64,000 bases of DNA, taken from positions 124,001 through 188,000 of the forward strand of contig JANMDQ010000015.1 of the NCBI GenBank assembly GCA_031376385.1, written 5' to 3'. Position 1 is the first letter of the stretch. The number at the start of each line of letters is the position of its first letter. Below the pieces are notes generated by a model. That model made no database searches. It was not told the DNA's origin and saw only the letters and a program-made list of their open reading frames with translations. The position numbers and the translations under genes are program-made. This stretch comes from Aquisediminimonas sp031376385 (lineage in GTDB: Bacteria > Pseudomonadota > Alphaproteobacteria > Sphingomonadales > Sphingomonadaceae). This document shows positions 51,130 through 60,042 of this stretch, one piece after another.

Positions 51130-52142
51130 TGGACGCGCGGCTGCTTTCCAGGGTTCTGACTGAACCTAGCTATGCGCTGACACTGAAGCCTGACGGCTGG
51201 ACCGCGCTTTTGGAAATGGCGCGGGCAGAGCGATTGGACGCGGCACTTGCTGTGCGGCTGGATGGTCTCACCGTCCCGCCAGTTGTGGCGCGCATTCTTG
51301 CACAAGCGCGATCCAATGCACAAACGGGCCGAACACAGGCGCTGTTTGAAGCCGAAATGGCGCGGCGCGCGTTGGCACCTCTCAATATTCCAGTGATCCT
51401 ACTCAAAGGCACCGCTTTCGTGTCGGCGGGGCTATCTGCCGGCCAAGGCCGCCTTATAGGCGATCTCGACATGTTGGTTCCTCGCGACCGGCTGGATGAG
51501 GCAGAGGCCGCGCTGCTTTCCGCAGGTTGGGAATGGGTGAAGGAAGACGCTTATGACGCCGCCTATTACCGTGATCATATGCATGAACTTCCCCCGATGA
51601 TCCACCACACGCGGGACCGGATGATTGATGTGCATCACACGATCCTGCCTCCAACAGCGGGACCGACGCCTGATGCAGCAGCGCTTATTGCTGCGAGTGT
51701 TGACCTAGGGAATGGTCTGCGAACCCTTTGCCCAGAGGATATGATCATCCATGCTGTCGCTCACCTTTTCGCTGATGGCGATTTGGCGGGGGGGTTACGA
51801 AATCTGTGGGATATCGACCGGCTGATCCGCGAATTTCAGGAAAGCGAAGGCTTTTGGGATCGCCTGCTGGACCGCGCGCGCCTGCACCAAGTTCCTAAAT
51901 CAACGGCCCGCGCTCTGCGCCTCTGCCATCATTTGTTTGAGACGCGTGTGCATCCGGGCATTGCGTGGAAAGCGCGGCGGGGCGACATCTTTTATCTTGG
52001 CCGCCTTCTCGCTCGTGATCGCTGGGGGCGCGAAACACGCAAGCTGCTGCGCTTTGCTTTCTATGTCAGGTCGCATTGGATTCGGATGCCGCCGTTGATG
52101 CTAGCAAAGCACTTATGGGTGAAGTGGCGGAGGGCAGTTTAA
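51126..52142 (+). CDS. Nucleotidyltransferase family protein of HPr-rel-A cassette
   Basis: Protein of 338 residues of the uncharacterised nucleotidyltransferase group (NTP_transf_5-like). The active-site region is PVILLKGTAFVSAGL (from about 89) and the acidic pair in RLIGDLDMLVPRDRLDEAEA (Asp113 and Asp115). The C-terminal half is helical with HAVAHLFADGD and DRLLDRARLHQVP. The ATG at 51126 overlaps the kinase stop. In the cassette it could transfer a nucleotide to a phosphorylated peptide, as proposed for paeninodin-type clusters. It converges on the MBL gene, whose stop overlaps by 3 bases. Confidence 0.82.
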   Translation: MMDARLLSRVLTEPSYALTLKPDGWTALLEMARAERLDAALAVRLDGLTVPPVVARILAQARSNAQTGRTQALFEAEMARRALAPLNIPVILLKGTAFVSAGLSAGQGRLIGDLDMLVPRDRLDEAEAALLSAGWEWVKEDAYDAAYYRDHMHELPPMIHHTRDRMIDVHHTILPPTAGPTPDAAALIAASVDLGNGLRTLCPEDMIIHAVAHLFADGDLAGGLRNLWDIDRLIREFQESEGFWDRLLDRARLHQVPKSTARALRLCHHLFETRVHPGIAWKARRGDIFYLGRLLARDRWGRETRKLLRFAFYVRSHWIRMPPLMLAKHLWVKWRRAV

Positions 52143-53233
52143 GCGGCGTGATACCAGCGCACGCCCTCACGCAGTTCGCGGGTGACGCGGCCGCTGAGTT
52201 CAAGGCGCTGGAGATGTGCCATTGCCTCGCCTGTCGCCAGTTCACGGTTGTGGCCTCCGATCTCTCGGTTAAACAGAAGCTTGAACGTGTCGACCACGCG
52301 TAAAGGCGATGCCTTGGCAGCGGCAGCCACATTATCCAGCCGTTTATGATGCTCATCGCGCAGTGCTATCAGGCGCGTGTGAAGTCCCTTGAACGGTTCC
52401 CCGTGCGCTGGGCAGACGAGCAGGTCTGCTGGCAGCTTCGCCAAAAGCATATCGATGGAGCATAACCACTCGCCCAGCGGGTCGGCCTCTGGCTCCGTCA
52501 CATTGATCGATACGTTAGAACTGATCCGGGGAAGCACCTGATCACCTGAAATCAGGACACCATCCTGCTGGTTCCAGAGGCAGGCATGTTCGGGACTATG
52601 GCCTGAGCCGACCACTACATCCCAGCGGTGCTTGCCCAGATCAAGGGCCTGGCCATCCTGCAGCCGGCGGTAACTGACGGGCATTTCAAAGACCATCCGG
52701 CCAAACCGGCCCCAGCCATTGGCGCGCATATCAGTGAGGTTTGCTTCGTCCCACCCGGCTTCGCGCTGCAAAGTGATGAAGGCCTCTGGCATTTCATCAC
52801 GGGCATCAGAGGTGAGCATTCGTGCCGTCAGCCATTCTCCGCGAGACATCCAAAGCTCAACATCTGCCCGTTTGCACAGCCATCCAGCCAGGCCGATATG
52901 ATCAGGATGGAGGTGCGTGCACAGCACCCGTGTGGTCGGTCGATCTTTCAAATCGCCTTCAAATAGCGCCTTCCATGCATCGCTACACAAGGTGAGCAAC
53001 ATGCCCGTGTCAACAGGCATTACGCCGTCATGGTCATCAAGCAGCCATGTATTGATATGCCCGAGTGAGCCCGGCATCGGAATGCGAGCCCAGCTGACGC
53101 CGCTTGCGACGCGGATTGTTTCACCTAAGCCAGGCGTACGCGCGCCCCACGGATAAGTGAGGCCCGCTGCGCTGGTTTCGGTAAAGCTATCGTCAGCGGT
53201 CAGTGACGCGTCTGGCGATGTATCTCGGCTCAC
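52139..53233 (-). CDS. MBL-fold metallo-hydrolase
   Basis: Metallo-beta-lactamase-fold hydrolase of 364 residues. The metal motif is CTHLHPDHIGLAGWL, with the further ligands in VGSGHSPEHACL and SGDQVLPR. The C-terminal 100 residues are helical (LHTRLIALRDEHHKRLDNVA) as in the lactonase/LACTB2 group. A signal-like region is absent, so it is cytoplasmic. Its GTG start overlaps the DUF1013 stop (GTGA). The substrate is unknown. Confidence 0.85.
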   Translation of the reverse strand: MSRDTSPDASLTADDSFTETSAAGLTYPWGARTPGLGETIRVASGVSWARIPMPGSLGHINTWLLDDHDGVMPVDTGMLLTLCSDAWKALFEGDLKDRPTTRVLCTHLHPDHIGLAGWLCKRADVELWMSRGEWLTARMLTSDARDEMPEAFITLQREAGWDEANLTDMRANGWGRFGRMVFEMPVSYRRLQDGQALDLGKHRWDVVVGSGHSPEHACLWNQQDGVLISGDQVLPRISSNVSINVTEPEADPLGEWLCSIDMLLAKLPADLLVCPAHGEPFKGLHTRLIALRDEHHKRLDNVAAAAKASPLRVVDTFKLLFNREIGGHNRELATGEAMAHLQRLELSGRVTRELREGVRWYHAA

Positions 53234-53907
53234 GCGCCGAATAGGTCTTTGACCGTGGGGTTGGCAGGCGCGCCTTCAGCGGCCAGAGCCGCGTCTGCCG
53301 CAACATGAGCCGCGGTGCGTTCTGCCCGAAGCTCTTCGATCAAAGCCGCACGATCGCCTTCCAACCGGTCATCGGTTTTAGCGGCAAGACCTTTGGCTTT
53401 CGCCGCTTTGGCAACTGCTGCATCCAGTTCGCGCTGCGAAGACAGGCCCAGCGTCACCGGGTCCTTGGGAGCAATTTCAAGGATGTTCCAATGTGACCGG
53501 TCGCGGATTGCTTGGATCGTATTGCGTGTTGTGCCGATCAAGCGGCCAATGGCACCGTCGGAGAGTTCAGGATGATTGCGCAAAATCCACGCAATGCCGT
53601 CAGGCTTGTCCTGACGCTTGGACACGGGGGTGTAACGCGGGCCTTTGGTGCGGGTCGCGGAGTCGAGAACACGCGCCATTTGCATTTCGTAGTTGGCGTC
53701 GGCCTGACCCTTGTCGATTTCAGCCTGCGTCAATTCATTTGCACGAATGGGATCGCGGCCGATCAGCTTTGTGCCAGTCGTTTCATCGGCAATTGCCTGA
53801 ATTTCCAAAATATGCAGACCGCAAAAGCCTGCAATCTGTTCAAATGTCAGAGCCGTGTTGTCAACGAGCCAAGCGGCCGTGGCATGGGGCATGAGGGGCT
53901 GAGCCAT
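53230..53907 (-). CDS. DUF1013-domain protein (cell-cycle regulator family)
   Basis: Protein of 225 residues of the DUF1013 family, an alphaproteobacterial group; from memory, relatives in Caulobacter are linked to cell-cycle transcription with RNA polymerase, but I am only moderately sure. Landmarks are MPHATAAWLVDNTALTFEQI at the start and PDGIAWILRNHPELSDGAIG, LIGTTRNTIQAIRDRSHWNI, which reads like a helix-turn-helix. The C-terminal half is Ala/Lys-rich and helical. The ATG at 53907 is chosen; the frame is open upstream. It is coupled to the MBL gene. Confidence 0.83.
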   Translation of the reverse strand: MAQPLMPHATAAWLVDNTALTFEQIAGFCGLHILEIQAIADETTGTKLIGRDPIRANELTQAEIDKGQADANYEMQMARVLDSATRTKGPRYTPVSKRQDKPDGIAWILRNHPELSDGAIGRLIGTTRNTIQAIRDRSHWNILEIAPKDPVTLGLSSQRELDAAVAKAAKAKGLAAKTDDRLEGDRAALIEELRAERTAAHVAADAALAAEGAPANPTVKDLFGA

Positions 53908-54019
53908 GCGAAATCTCCAATTAAAAGAAGGGCCACCCCTTTCGGAGCAGCCTGATGTTGGCTTTTGCTTAGTGTGCAGTACTGGGAAGAGCAAGGGGCA
54001 ATGGGCCAAGGAGCGCAGG

Positions 54020-54868
54020 TTACGGCCTGACTTTGCCGCGCCTCGGACAGGATCCAAGCCCTGCGATCACTATTCTATAGTCTTCGCCTGCGATGGCTGC
54101 TCCTGCGGGATCCAAATCAGCACTGGCTTCTGCTGGGAGGGTGGCAGGCAAGAAACAAGCCAGCCGGTACCAGATGAGCGTATCGCGCGGTGGTGCGCCG
54201 GAACCTTGGTCGACGACGTCCCCCAGCGCTACCGACCAACGCGGGGCAGAGCCAGATTCGCGTGCGATGGTCAGCGACACTGGCCTGTTGTCGGCTGTAT
54301 CGAGGAAAATCTGCGTTTCACCTTCGCCTTCCACCGTTCCCGCAACATGAAAGGCACTGGCAACTCCGGTGACGACGGGCGGGGCGTCTGGGGCGGCGGC
54401 TTCTTTCAATATAGTGCGCGTGCGTGACAAGGCATCAGGGGACGCCATCATCTGTGCATCAGGCGAAACCAGGCGGACTTCCGATGGGTATCCGCTGACC
54501 GGTTTTGAAAAGAGTACCCATTCTCCTTTGGTCAGTTTGGGAAATTTTCCGTCCGCGCCTGCTGCGACATCCACAACATAAGTGATTCGCGGCGGCATCG
54601 GCTCTCTGCTGCGAATCAGCGCAAGAACTTCTGCGGTGACTAAAAAGCGACGACGGCCTGCTTGAACCGTGAGCGCGTCCTGCCCTTTTAAGCGCACGGC
54701 CTGACGGATGCGGACGGCAGAGACTTGATCAGCAGCCATCGCCATATCGGCGACATCGGCATAAGTGGGCGGAGGCGGGGTGCCGGGAATCGACGTTTTC
54801 TGGGCGTTTGCAGCATCACTGCCCGCCAACGCTGTCAGCATCACGACCGAGGCAAAAAGCCATTTCAT
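54020..54868 (-). CDS. Exported protein, function unknown
   Basis: Predicted periplasmic protein of 282 residues. It has a signal peptide (MKWLFASVVMLTALAGSDA, cleaved near ANA-QK) and then a beta-rich body with GRRRFLVTAEVLALIRSREP, GEWVLFSKPVSGYPSEV, GEGETQIFLDTADNRPVSL and the cysteines RLACFL and GLGSCP. No known domain is recognised. It diverges from tonB across 223 bases, which hold no gene. Chosen start is the ATG at 54868, which alone gives a proper signal peptide. Confidence 0.7.
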   Translation of the reverse strand: MKWLFASVVMLTALAGSDAANAQKTSIPGTPPPPTYADVADMAMAADQVSAVRIRQAVRLKGQDALTVQAGRRRFLVTAEVLALIRSREPMPPRITYVVDVAAGADGKFPKLTKGEWVLFSKPVSGYPSEVRLVSPDAQMMASPDALSRTRTILKEAAAPDAPPVVTGVASAFHVAGTVEGEGETQIFLDTADNRPVSLTIARESGSAPRWSVALGDVVDQGSGAPPRDTLIWYRLACFLPATLPAEASADLDPAGAAIAGEDYRIVIAGLGSCPRRGKVRP

Positions 54869-55091
54869 TTCCAACACTCCACAAAAACTGCCTCCAGCAT
54901 ACAGATCCCGTAAATCTCTGCCACCCTGCGGCAAAAGCGATTGCGTATGCATGAACAGGGCGATAGACGCCGGAAAGAGCCAAAGGTTAGAAAATATAAA
55001 CCAAACGGTTCGGGGTTGTCATACGGGTTGCGAATCATCCTGCAGTCTGTCAGCCTTCGTAAAGTTTAGATGGAGGGAGTGTTGTTCGTTA

Positions 55092-55751
55092 ATGGCTTAT
55101 GCTGATCAAGAAATGTCCACGAGGCGGATTGTATCCCTCGGTGCCGTGGCTTTGCTTCATGTCGGTATGGGATACGCCCTCGTAACGGGCCTGGCCTATA
55201 ATGCGATGAAGGAAGCGGTTAAAGACCTAGAGGTTTTTGACGTTGCCGCTGATGAGCCCGAGCCGGAGCCACCGCCACCGCCCGAAAAGCTGGACATCCC
55301 GCCGCCACCTAAGGTGACGGTGCCGCCGCCCATTGTAAAATCCAATGTGCAGACCACAAATGTGCAAAGCGTGGCCCCGATGGCGCCTGTGCCTCCGGCT
55401 CCTCCGCCAGTGCCAGCACCGCCATTGCCGCCTCCACCGCCACCGCCGCCCGCTAAGGCGCAGCGGGCTTCGCCAAAAGGCCAGCCAGGCAGCTGGGCAA
55501 CAGATGCTGACTATCCGTCGTCCGCAGTTCGTGCTGAAGAATCAGGAACAACCGGGTTTCGATTGGAAGTCGGTCCCGACGGTCGGGCAACAAGCTGTAA
55601 TGTAACGAGTTCAAGTGGCTCCTCCACTTTGGACGAAGCAACTTGCCGTCTTGTTCAGCGCCGTGCTCGGTTCTCGCCAGCAAAAGACACGTCGGGCGCA
55701 GCGGTATCTGATACCTACTCAAGCCGAATAAAATGGGTCCTGCCCAAATAG
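55092..55751 (+). CDS. tonB: Energy transducer TonB
   Basis: Inner-membrane energy transducer of 219 residues. It has an N-terminal membrane anchor (IVSLGAVALLHVGMGYALVT), a long Pro/Glu and Pro/Lys spacer (EPEPEPPPPPEKLDIPPP) that crosses the periplasm, and a C-terminal TonB domain (TTGFRLEVGPDGRATSC, TCRLVQRRARFSPAKD). It energises TonB-dependent receptors for iron or sugars. GGAGGG lies 14 bases before the ATG, somewhat far. It starts a unit with exbB and two exbD genes. Confidence 0.93.
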   Translation: MAYADQEMSTRRIVSLGAVALLHVGMGYALVTGLAYNAMKEAVKDLEVFDVAADEPEPEPPPPPEKLDIPPPPKVTVPPPIVKSNVQTTNVQSVAPMAPVPPAPPPVPAPPLPPPPPPPPAKAQRASPKGQPGSWATDADYPSSAVRAEESGTTGFRLEVGPDGRATSCNVTSSSGSSTLDEATCRLVQRRARFSPAKDTSGAAVSDTYSSRIKWVLPK

Positions 55752-55811
55752 CGCACACCATTCGGCTCGCCGGATGAAATCAAATTCAGACCAATTTAGA
55801 GGGAAGTAAAT

Positions 55812-56576
55812 ATGTTGAATGTAGCAATCATCGCGGCAGCTGCCGCAGACGGAACCGGCGCTGCCAAGGTGAGCTTTGGTCTTCTTCAGGCCCTTGAAGA
55901 AGGCGGCCCGATTTCATGGACGATTTTCGGCGTCATGGTGATCATGTCGGCTGGGTCATGGTATGTGATGCTGACCAAATATTTCGAACAATCAAAGGTT
56001 CTCAAGCAATCGAGCGAAGGCGTGGCCAACTTCTGGCGTGCGGGTTCTATTGAAGATGGTGCCAACAAGTTTGAGAAGAACACCGCATTCCGCCAGCTGG
56101 TCGATGACGGCCTGCGCGCCGACAAAGAACATGGTCAGCTGACCGATCCGATGGACCAGCATGAATGGATGCACACAAGCTTCCGCCGCAGCCAGGATGC
56201 TGTGAACGCGAAGCTTGGTAACGGCCTGTCCTTCCTCGCCACTGTGGGATCGACCTCACCGTTCGTCGGTCTGCTCGGCACCGTTATCGGGATCACGAAC
56301 GCGCTGATCACGATCGCGGCCAAGGGTTCGGCTGATATCGCAGCTATCGCTGGCCCGGTTGGTGAAGCGCTTTACATGACGGCCATTGGTCTCATCGTGG
56401 CCGTGCCTGCAGTTATGGGTTACAACTGGCTGCAACGTCGTAATAAGCTGATTGCAGAACGCATGAGCACATTTTGCAGCGACGTTCATGGTTACATGAT
56501 GTCAGGCGGCAAGGTCCGTCCAACAGTAAAGTCCGCAGCGCCGTCTGCAGCTAAGCCAGTAGCTGCGAAAGCATAA
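55812..56576 (+). CDS. exbB: MotA/TolQ/ExbB proton-channel family protein
   Basis: Proton-channel subunit of 254 residues that powers TonB. Three membrane segments are visible, the first in WTIFGVMVIMSAGSWYVML and the last two around FLATVGSTSPFVGLLGTVIG and LYMTAIGLIVAVPAVMGYNW, which is the ExbB/TolQ signature. An Ala-rich tail follows. It lies 60 bases after tonB and before the exbD pair. Confidence 0.95.
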   Translation: MLNVAIIAAAAADGTGAAKVSFGLLQALEEGGPISWTIFGVMVIMSAGSWYVMLTKYFEQSKVLKQSSEGVANFWRAGSIEDGANKFEKNTAFRQLVDDGLRADKEHGQLTDPMDQHEWMHTSFRRSQDAVNAKLGNGLSFLATVGSTSPFVGLLGTVIGITNALITIAAKGSADIAAIAGPVGEALYMTAIGLIVAVPAVMGYNWLQRRNKLIAERMSTFCSDVHGYMMSGGKVRPTVKSAAPSAAKPVAAKA

Positions 56577-56659
56577 GGGATGGCGCGCGGGTGGGGGGCA
56601 TCTGCCTCCCTCCCGTCGCCACCATCTGACCAGTATAAGTTGAAGATAGGACTGCTATT

Positions 56660-57139
56660 ATGGCAATGAGCGTAGGCTCAGAAGGGGGCGAAGACGCCCC
56701 AATGTCGGACATCAACACGACCCCGCTCGTGGATGTGATGCTCGTTCTTCTGATCATCTTTCTGATCACAATTCCAGTCGCGCTTGATAAAATCCAAGTC
56801 AAACTTCCGACGCGGCCTTACATCTCAACGATCACAAAAGCAGAAAATGTGCTGTTGTCGATCAAGGGCGAAGCGGACGGCACGTGCGGCGTTTATTGGG
56901 GCTTAACCCGCGTTGACGCGCAAAAACTGCTGGATCGGGGTGCGAAAAAGTTCAAGAATGAAGCTGATCGGCTTGGCCCCGACGTGACTGACCCGGACTT
57001 GTTCCCCGAAGTCCATATCCGTGCTGACAAGACGACACCCTATCGCTGCATTGGCGGCGCTGTGTCGATTATGCAAAGCGCGGGTTTTATTCGCGTTGGC
57101 TTTATTTCGGAGCCGGTAGGCCCGGCAGCGGCGCTTTAA
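56660..57139 (+). CDS. exbD: ExbD-family biopolymer transporter (first copy)
   Basis: Proton-channel partner of ExbB, 159 residues. The single N-terminal helix is preceded by MSDINTTPLVDVMLVLLIIF with the proton-carrying Asp, and a periplasmic domain follows (DPDLFPEVHIRADKTTPYRC). Its extra loop with TCGVYWGLTRVDAQKLLDRG differs from the second copy. The 83-base gap before it holds no gene. Confidence 0.94.
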   Translation: MAMSVGSEGGEDAPMSDINTTPLVDVMLVLLIIFLITIPVALDKIQVKLPTRPYISTITKAENVLLSIKGEADGTCGVYWGLTRVDAQKLLDRGAKKFKNEADRLGPDVTDPDLFPEVHIRADKTTPYRCIGGAVSIMQSAGFIRVGFISEPVGPAAAL

Positions 57140-57171
57140 CGAAGCCCGCGGAAAGATTGGAGAGTTAAGTT

Positions 57172-57609
57172 ATGGCAATGAGTGCACCATCATCTGGCAA
57201 TTCGAATGAGCCAATGATGGACATCAACACAACGCCGTTGATCGACGTTATGCTGGTGCTCCTGATTATGTTCATTATCACTTTGCCACCACCGACCCAT
57301 TCGGTGAAGATCGATTTGCCACAGGATTGCGCGCCCAATTGCCCGCCCGATCCGCCGATCAAGCCTGACAAGAATGTGGTCTATATCGCGCCAAATGGTT
57401 CGATCACGTGGAACGGATCGCCAGTTGTTCCGTCTCAGTTGCTGCAACTGCTGAAGGATACGCAGGCAATGCCGCTGATTCCAGAAATGCATTTTCAGCC
57501 TGATCCACAGGCGCCTTACGACAAAGTGCATGAAGTGATGCGGATTACTAAAATTGCCGAAGTGTCCAAGATGGGCTTCATCGGTAACGAGGCGTATCGC
57601 GGCTTCTGA
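57172..57609 (+). CDS. exbD: ExbD-family biopolymer transporter (second copy)
   Basis: Second ExbD of 145 residues, beginning with the same kind of head (MDINTTPLIDVMLVLLIMFI) and a proline-rich start of the periplasmic part (DCAPNCPPDPPIKPDKNVVY). tonB-exbB-exbD-exbD is known from Xanthomonas and sphingomonads, where the second ExbD has a specialised role. It is followed by a terminator. Confidence 0.93.
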   Translation: MAMSAPSSGNSNEPMMDINTTPLIDVMLVLLIMFIITLPPPTHSVKIDLPQDCAPNCPPDPPIKPDKNVVYIAPNGSITWNGSPVVPSQLLQLLKDTQAMPLIPEMHFQPDPQAPYDKVHEVMRITKIAEVSKMGFIGNEAYRGF

Positions 57610-57634
57610 CGCGGCTGGTCTTGTGATTATGATT

Positions 57635-57664
57635 AAGGGCGGTCTCGCAGGGCCGCCCTTTTTG
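57635..57664 (+). terminator. Rho-independent terminator after exbD2
   Basis: Stem AAGGGCGG (57635-57642) / CCGCCCTT (57653-57660) around a 10-base loop, followed by TTTT. It closes the tonB-exbB-exbD-exbD unit. Confidence 0.85.
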
Positions 57665-57702
57665 TTGGGGGTGCGCGCATATTTTGTCGTCACTTCCCCC
57701 GC

Positions 57703-58118
57703 CGTCATTCCAAATTCGATTTGGACTCGAGCAAACAGCTGGACGCGGTAGCGTCTCTTCGACTTAGATTGAACCAAACCGCTCACGTGAGCGCAGTGAC
57801 CGCGTGACTCGGCATAAGACAGAAAGACTTCTAAAGCGGATTGCTCAAAATCTGCATCATAGTCATGCTGGCTCCCGGCGGGTCGCCGTTTCAGCATCTA
57901 TGCCTCAATGTCGTTGCCAAACTTGAACCATCCAGTCTTGCATGAGAATTGAGGCATGGACCCTGAAACAAGTTCAGGGTGACAAGCTCAGGGTGGCAGG
58001 CGTGATTCACATGTCGACCAATCCGCTCTAGCGTCCATCACAAAGGCACAGCTGCCTTTGGGCAGAGCCGCCTCCGCGTCTGCTATCTGCTCGATTTCAA
58101 ATCAAGTTTGGAATGACG
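57703..58118. repeat. Nested palindromic element (non-coding)
   Basis: This fills most of the 540-base gap between exbD2 and the ABC transporter gene. Outer arms of 30 bases, CGTCATTCCAAATTCGATTT from 57703 and their complement ending at 58118, match at 26 of 30 positions and continue loosely inwards for about 20 more. A second pair, CTAAAGCGGATTGCTC (57831-57846) and GACCAATCCGCTCTAG (58016-58031), and a third inner pair (57862-57983) are nested within it. I see no gene inside. It looks like a miniature inverted-repeat element with another repeat inserted in it. Confidence 0.75.
57862..57983. repeat. Inner copy of the truB-type palindromic repeat
   Basis: The right arm GAGGCATGGACCCTGAAACA (57951 on) with AGTTCAGGGTGACA after it is nearly identical to the right arm in truB. 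The left arm GTCATGCTG (57863-57871) is split from TTTCAGCATCTATGCCTCAA (57889 on) by about 17 unrelated bases. The inner ends GCCTCAAT and ATTGAGGC pair exactly. A shorter run, CAAGCTCAGGGTGGCA, follows directly. Confidence 0.8.
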
Positions 58119-58149
58119 AACGAGATTTATCGAAAGTTAATTACCCCAG

Positions 58150-59913
58150 TTACCCGCCAAATTGCAGATCAGCCAATCTTGCGTAAAGGCCCTTGGCCGC
58201 TGCCAATTCTTCATGCGTACCCTGTTCAACGATCCGGCCACCGTCCATCACGATGATCCGGTCCGCCGCGCGCACCGTGGCGAGGCGGTGGGCAATGACA
58301 ATTGTGGTGCGGCTTGCCATCAGATTGTCCAGCGCATCCTGCACGAGTTTCTCTGACTCAGCGTCCAGCGCAGATGTGGCTTCGTCGAGCAAGAGGATCG
58401 GCGTATCGCGCAGAATAGCGCGGGCAATGGCAATGCGTTGACGCTGCCCCCCCGATAGCCGTGCCCCTGCCTCACCCATGAACGTATCGAGACCGTCGGG
58501 CAGCTTGCGCAGAAACTCTGCGGCATTTGCGGCTTCAGCTGCGGCCCAAAGGGCTGCGTCGTCAGCATCCCAACGACCATAACGCAGGTTATCCCGCGCG
58601 GACGCGGCAAAAATCACTGTTTCTTGAGGCACCATAGAAATACGCGCGCGGACGTCAGCTGGATCGGCAAGCGGCAGGGCAACGCCGTCTACCCGCACTT
58701 CACCGCTGCTGGGATCATAAAAGCGCTGGATCATCTGAAACAATGTTGTCTTGCCGGCTCCTGACGGGCCAACGACAGCCACCGTTTCACCGGGACGAAT
58801 ATCTAGTGAGAAATCATCAAGCGCACTGGTGTCTGGCCGCGTCGGATAACGAAATGTCACATGGTCAAATGTGACTTGTCCTAGTGCTGGCACTGGAAGC
58901 ACAACCGGATTGGCAGGGGCGGCAATCCCGGGCTGTTCCGTCAGCAATTCTCCCAATCGACCCGCCGCCCCCGCCGCGCGCAGCAGATCGCCGTACACTT
59001 CGGTAAGCGCCCCAAATGCGCCTGCAACCAGCGCGCCGGTTAGCACAAACGCTGCAATCATCCCGCCCGACAGCTTGCCAGATTGCACATCGAGAGCGCC
59101 TTGCCACATGATCATGACGATAGAGCCAAAAATGATGGCAATGATGATGGCAGTCATGATCGAACGGATGACGATCCTCCGGCGCGCGGTTCCAAAGGCG
59201 GACTCAACAGCTCCGCCAAAACGCGTGGCCTCGCGCCCTTCCTGACCAAAGGCCTGAACGATCTTCATCGCGCCCAGAACTTCATCAACCATTGCGCCCA
59301 CGTCTGCGATCCGGTCCTGACTGCTCCGCGATACATCGCGCAGTTTGCGGCCAACAATCACAATTGGCAGAATGATCACAGGGATGCCGAGCAGCAACAT
59401 GCCCGTCAGTTTAGGCGCAAGCGTCAGCAAATAGCCGATTCCGCCCACACCCATCACTGTATTGCGAAGTGCTACGGAAAATGTCGTGCCGACGACTTGT
59501 TCAATTACTGATGTATCCGCCGTCAATCGTGATGCGATTTCGGATGGGCGGTTTTCTTCAAAATAGCTTGGCGACAGTCGTAGCAGATTATTCTGCACCG
59601 CAATCCGCAAATCGGCCACGACTCGCTCCCCCAACCAAGAAACGAAGTAAAAGCGGAACGCAGTTGCCACCGCAAGGACCACGACAATTCCCAACAGATA
59701 TTCAAACCAGCGCGCGATATCGCCCATGCCGCTCGTAAAGCCACGGTCAATGACCATGCGAAAGCCGTTGGGAATGGCCAGCGTTGCTGCTGCGGCAATC
59801 AACAAAGCCGCCGCCGCACCCACGATTTTCCAAGGATAGCTGCGGGCAAAACTCCAGATCATGCGGAGGTTGCCCAGTTTGCGGCTGGAGCCGTCTTTCT
59901 CAATGTCACTCAT
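58150..59913 (-). CDS. ABC transporter, fused membrane and ATPase domains (ABCB-like)
   Basis: Exporter half-transporter of 587 residues. Six membrane helices (residues about 20-310, with RFYFVSWLGERVVADLR and FEENRPSEIASRLTAD) precede an ATPase domain with Walker A GPSGAGKTT, signature LSGGQRQRIAIARA and Walker B ILLLDEATSALD. It resembles MsbA/LmrA-like lipid or drug exporters and should work as a homodimer. The ATG at 59913 (MSDIEKDG) is taken as start. It diverges from phaZ and is followed by the repeat element. Confidence 0.92.
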   Translation of the reverse strand: MSDIEKDGSSRKLGNLRMIWSFARSYPWKIVGAAAALLIAAAATLAIPNGFRMVIDRGFTSGMGDIARWFEYLLGIVVVLAVATAFRFYFVSWLGERVVADLRIAVQNNLLRLSPSYFEENRPSEIASRLTADTSVIEQVVGTTFSVALRNTVMGVGGIGYLLTLAPKLTGMLLLGIPVIILPIVIVGRKLRDVSRSSQDRIADVGAMVDEVLGAMKIVQAFGQEGREATRFGGAVESAFGTARRRIVIRSIMTAIIIAIIFGSIVMIMWQGALDVQSGKLSGGMIAAFVLTGALVAGAFGALTEVYGDLLRAAGAAGRLGELLTEQPGIAAPANPVVLPVPALGQVTFDHVTFRYPTRPDTSALDDFSLDIRPGETVAVVGPSGAGKTTLFQMIQRFYDPSSGEVRVDGVALPLADPADVRARISMVPQETVIFAASARDNLRYGRWDADDAALWAAAEAANAAEFLRKLPDGLDTFMGEAGARLSGGQRQRIAIARAILRDTPILLLDEATSALDAESEKLVQDALDNLMASRTTIVIAHRLATVRAADRIIVMDGGRIVEQGTHEELAAAKGLYARLADLQFGG

Positions 59914-60042
59914 GCTTTGCCGCGTAGCAGGGGGCGGGGTCCGTCTCAACCTGCAACTGATGCCGTGGTTCGGCCCGTCTTATTGTGCATTGCAACATAA
60001 TCCGTCTTGCAGCATAAGAGTGTCAACTGAACAGGACACTTC

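Noticed and set aside
54869..55091. Possible Fur-type operator upstream of tonB (TTGCGAATCATCCTGCA)
   Set aside because: The match to a Fur palindrome is weak and could be chance; iron control of tonB is plausible but not shown.
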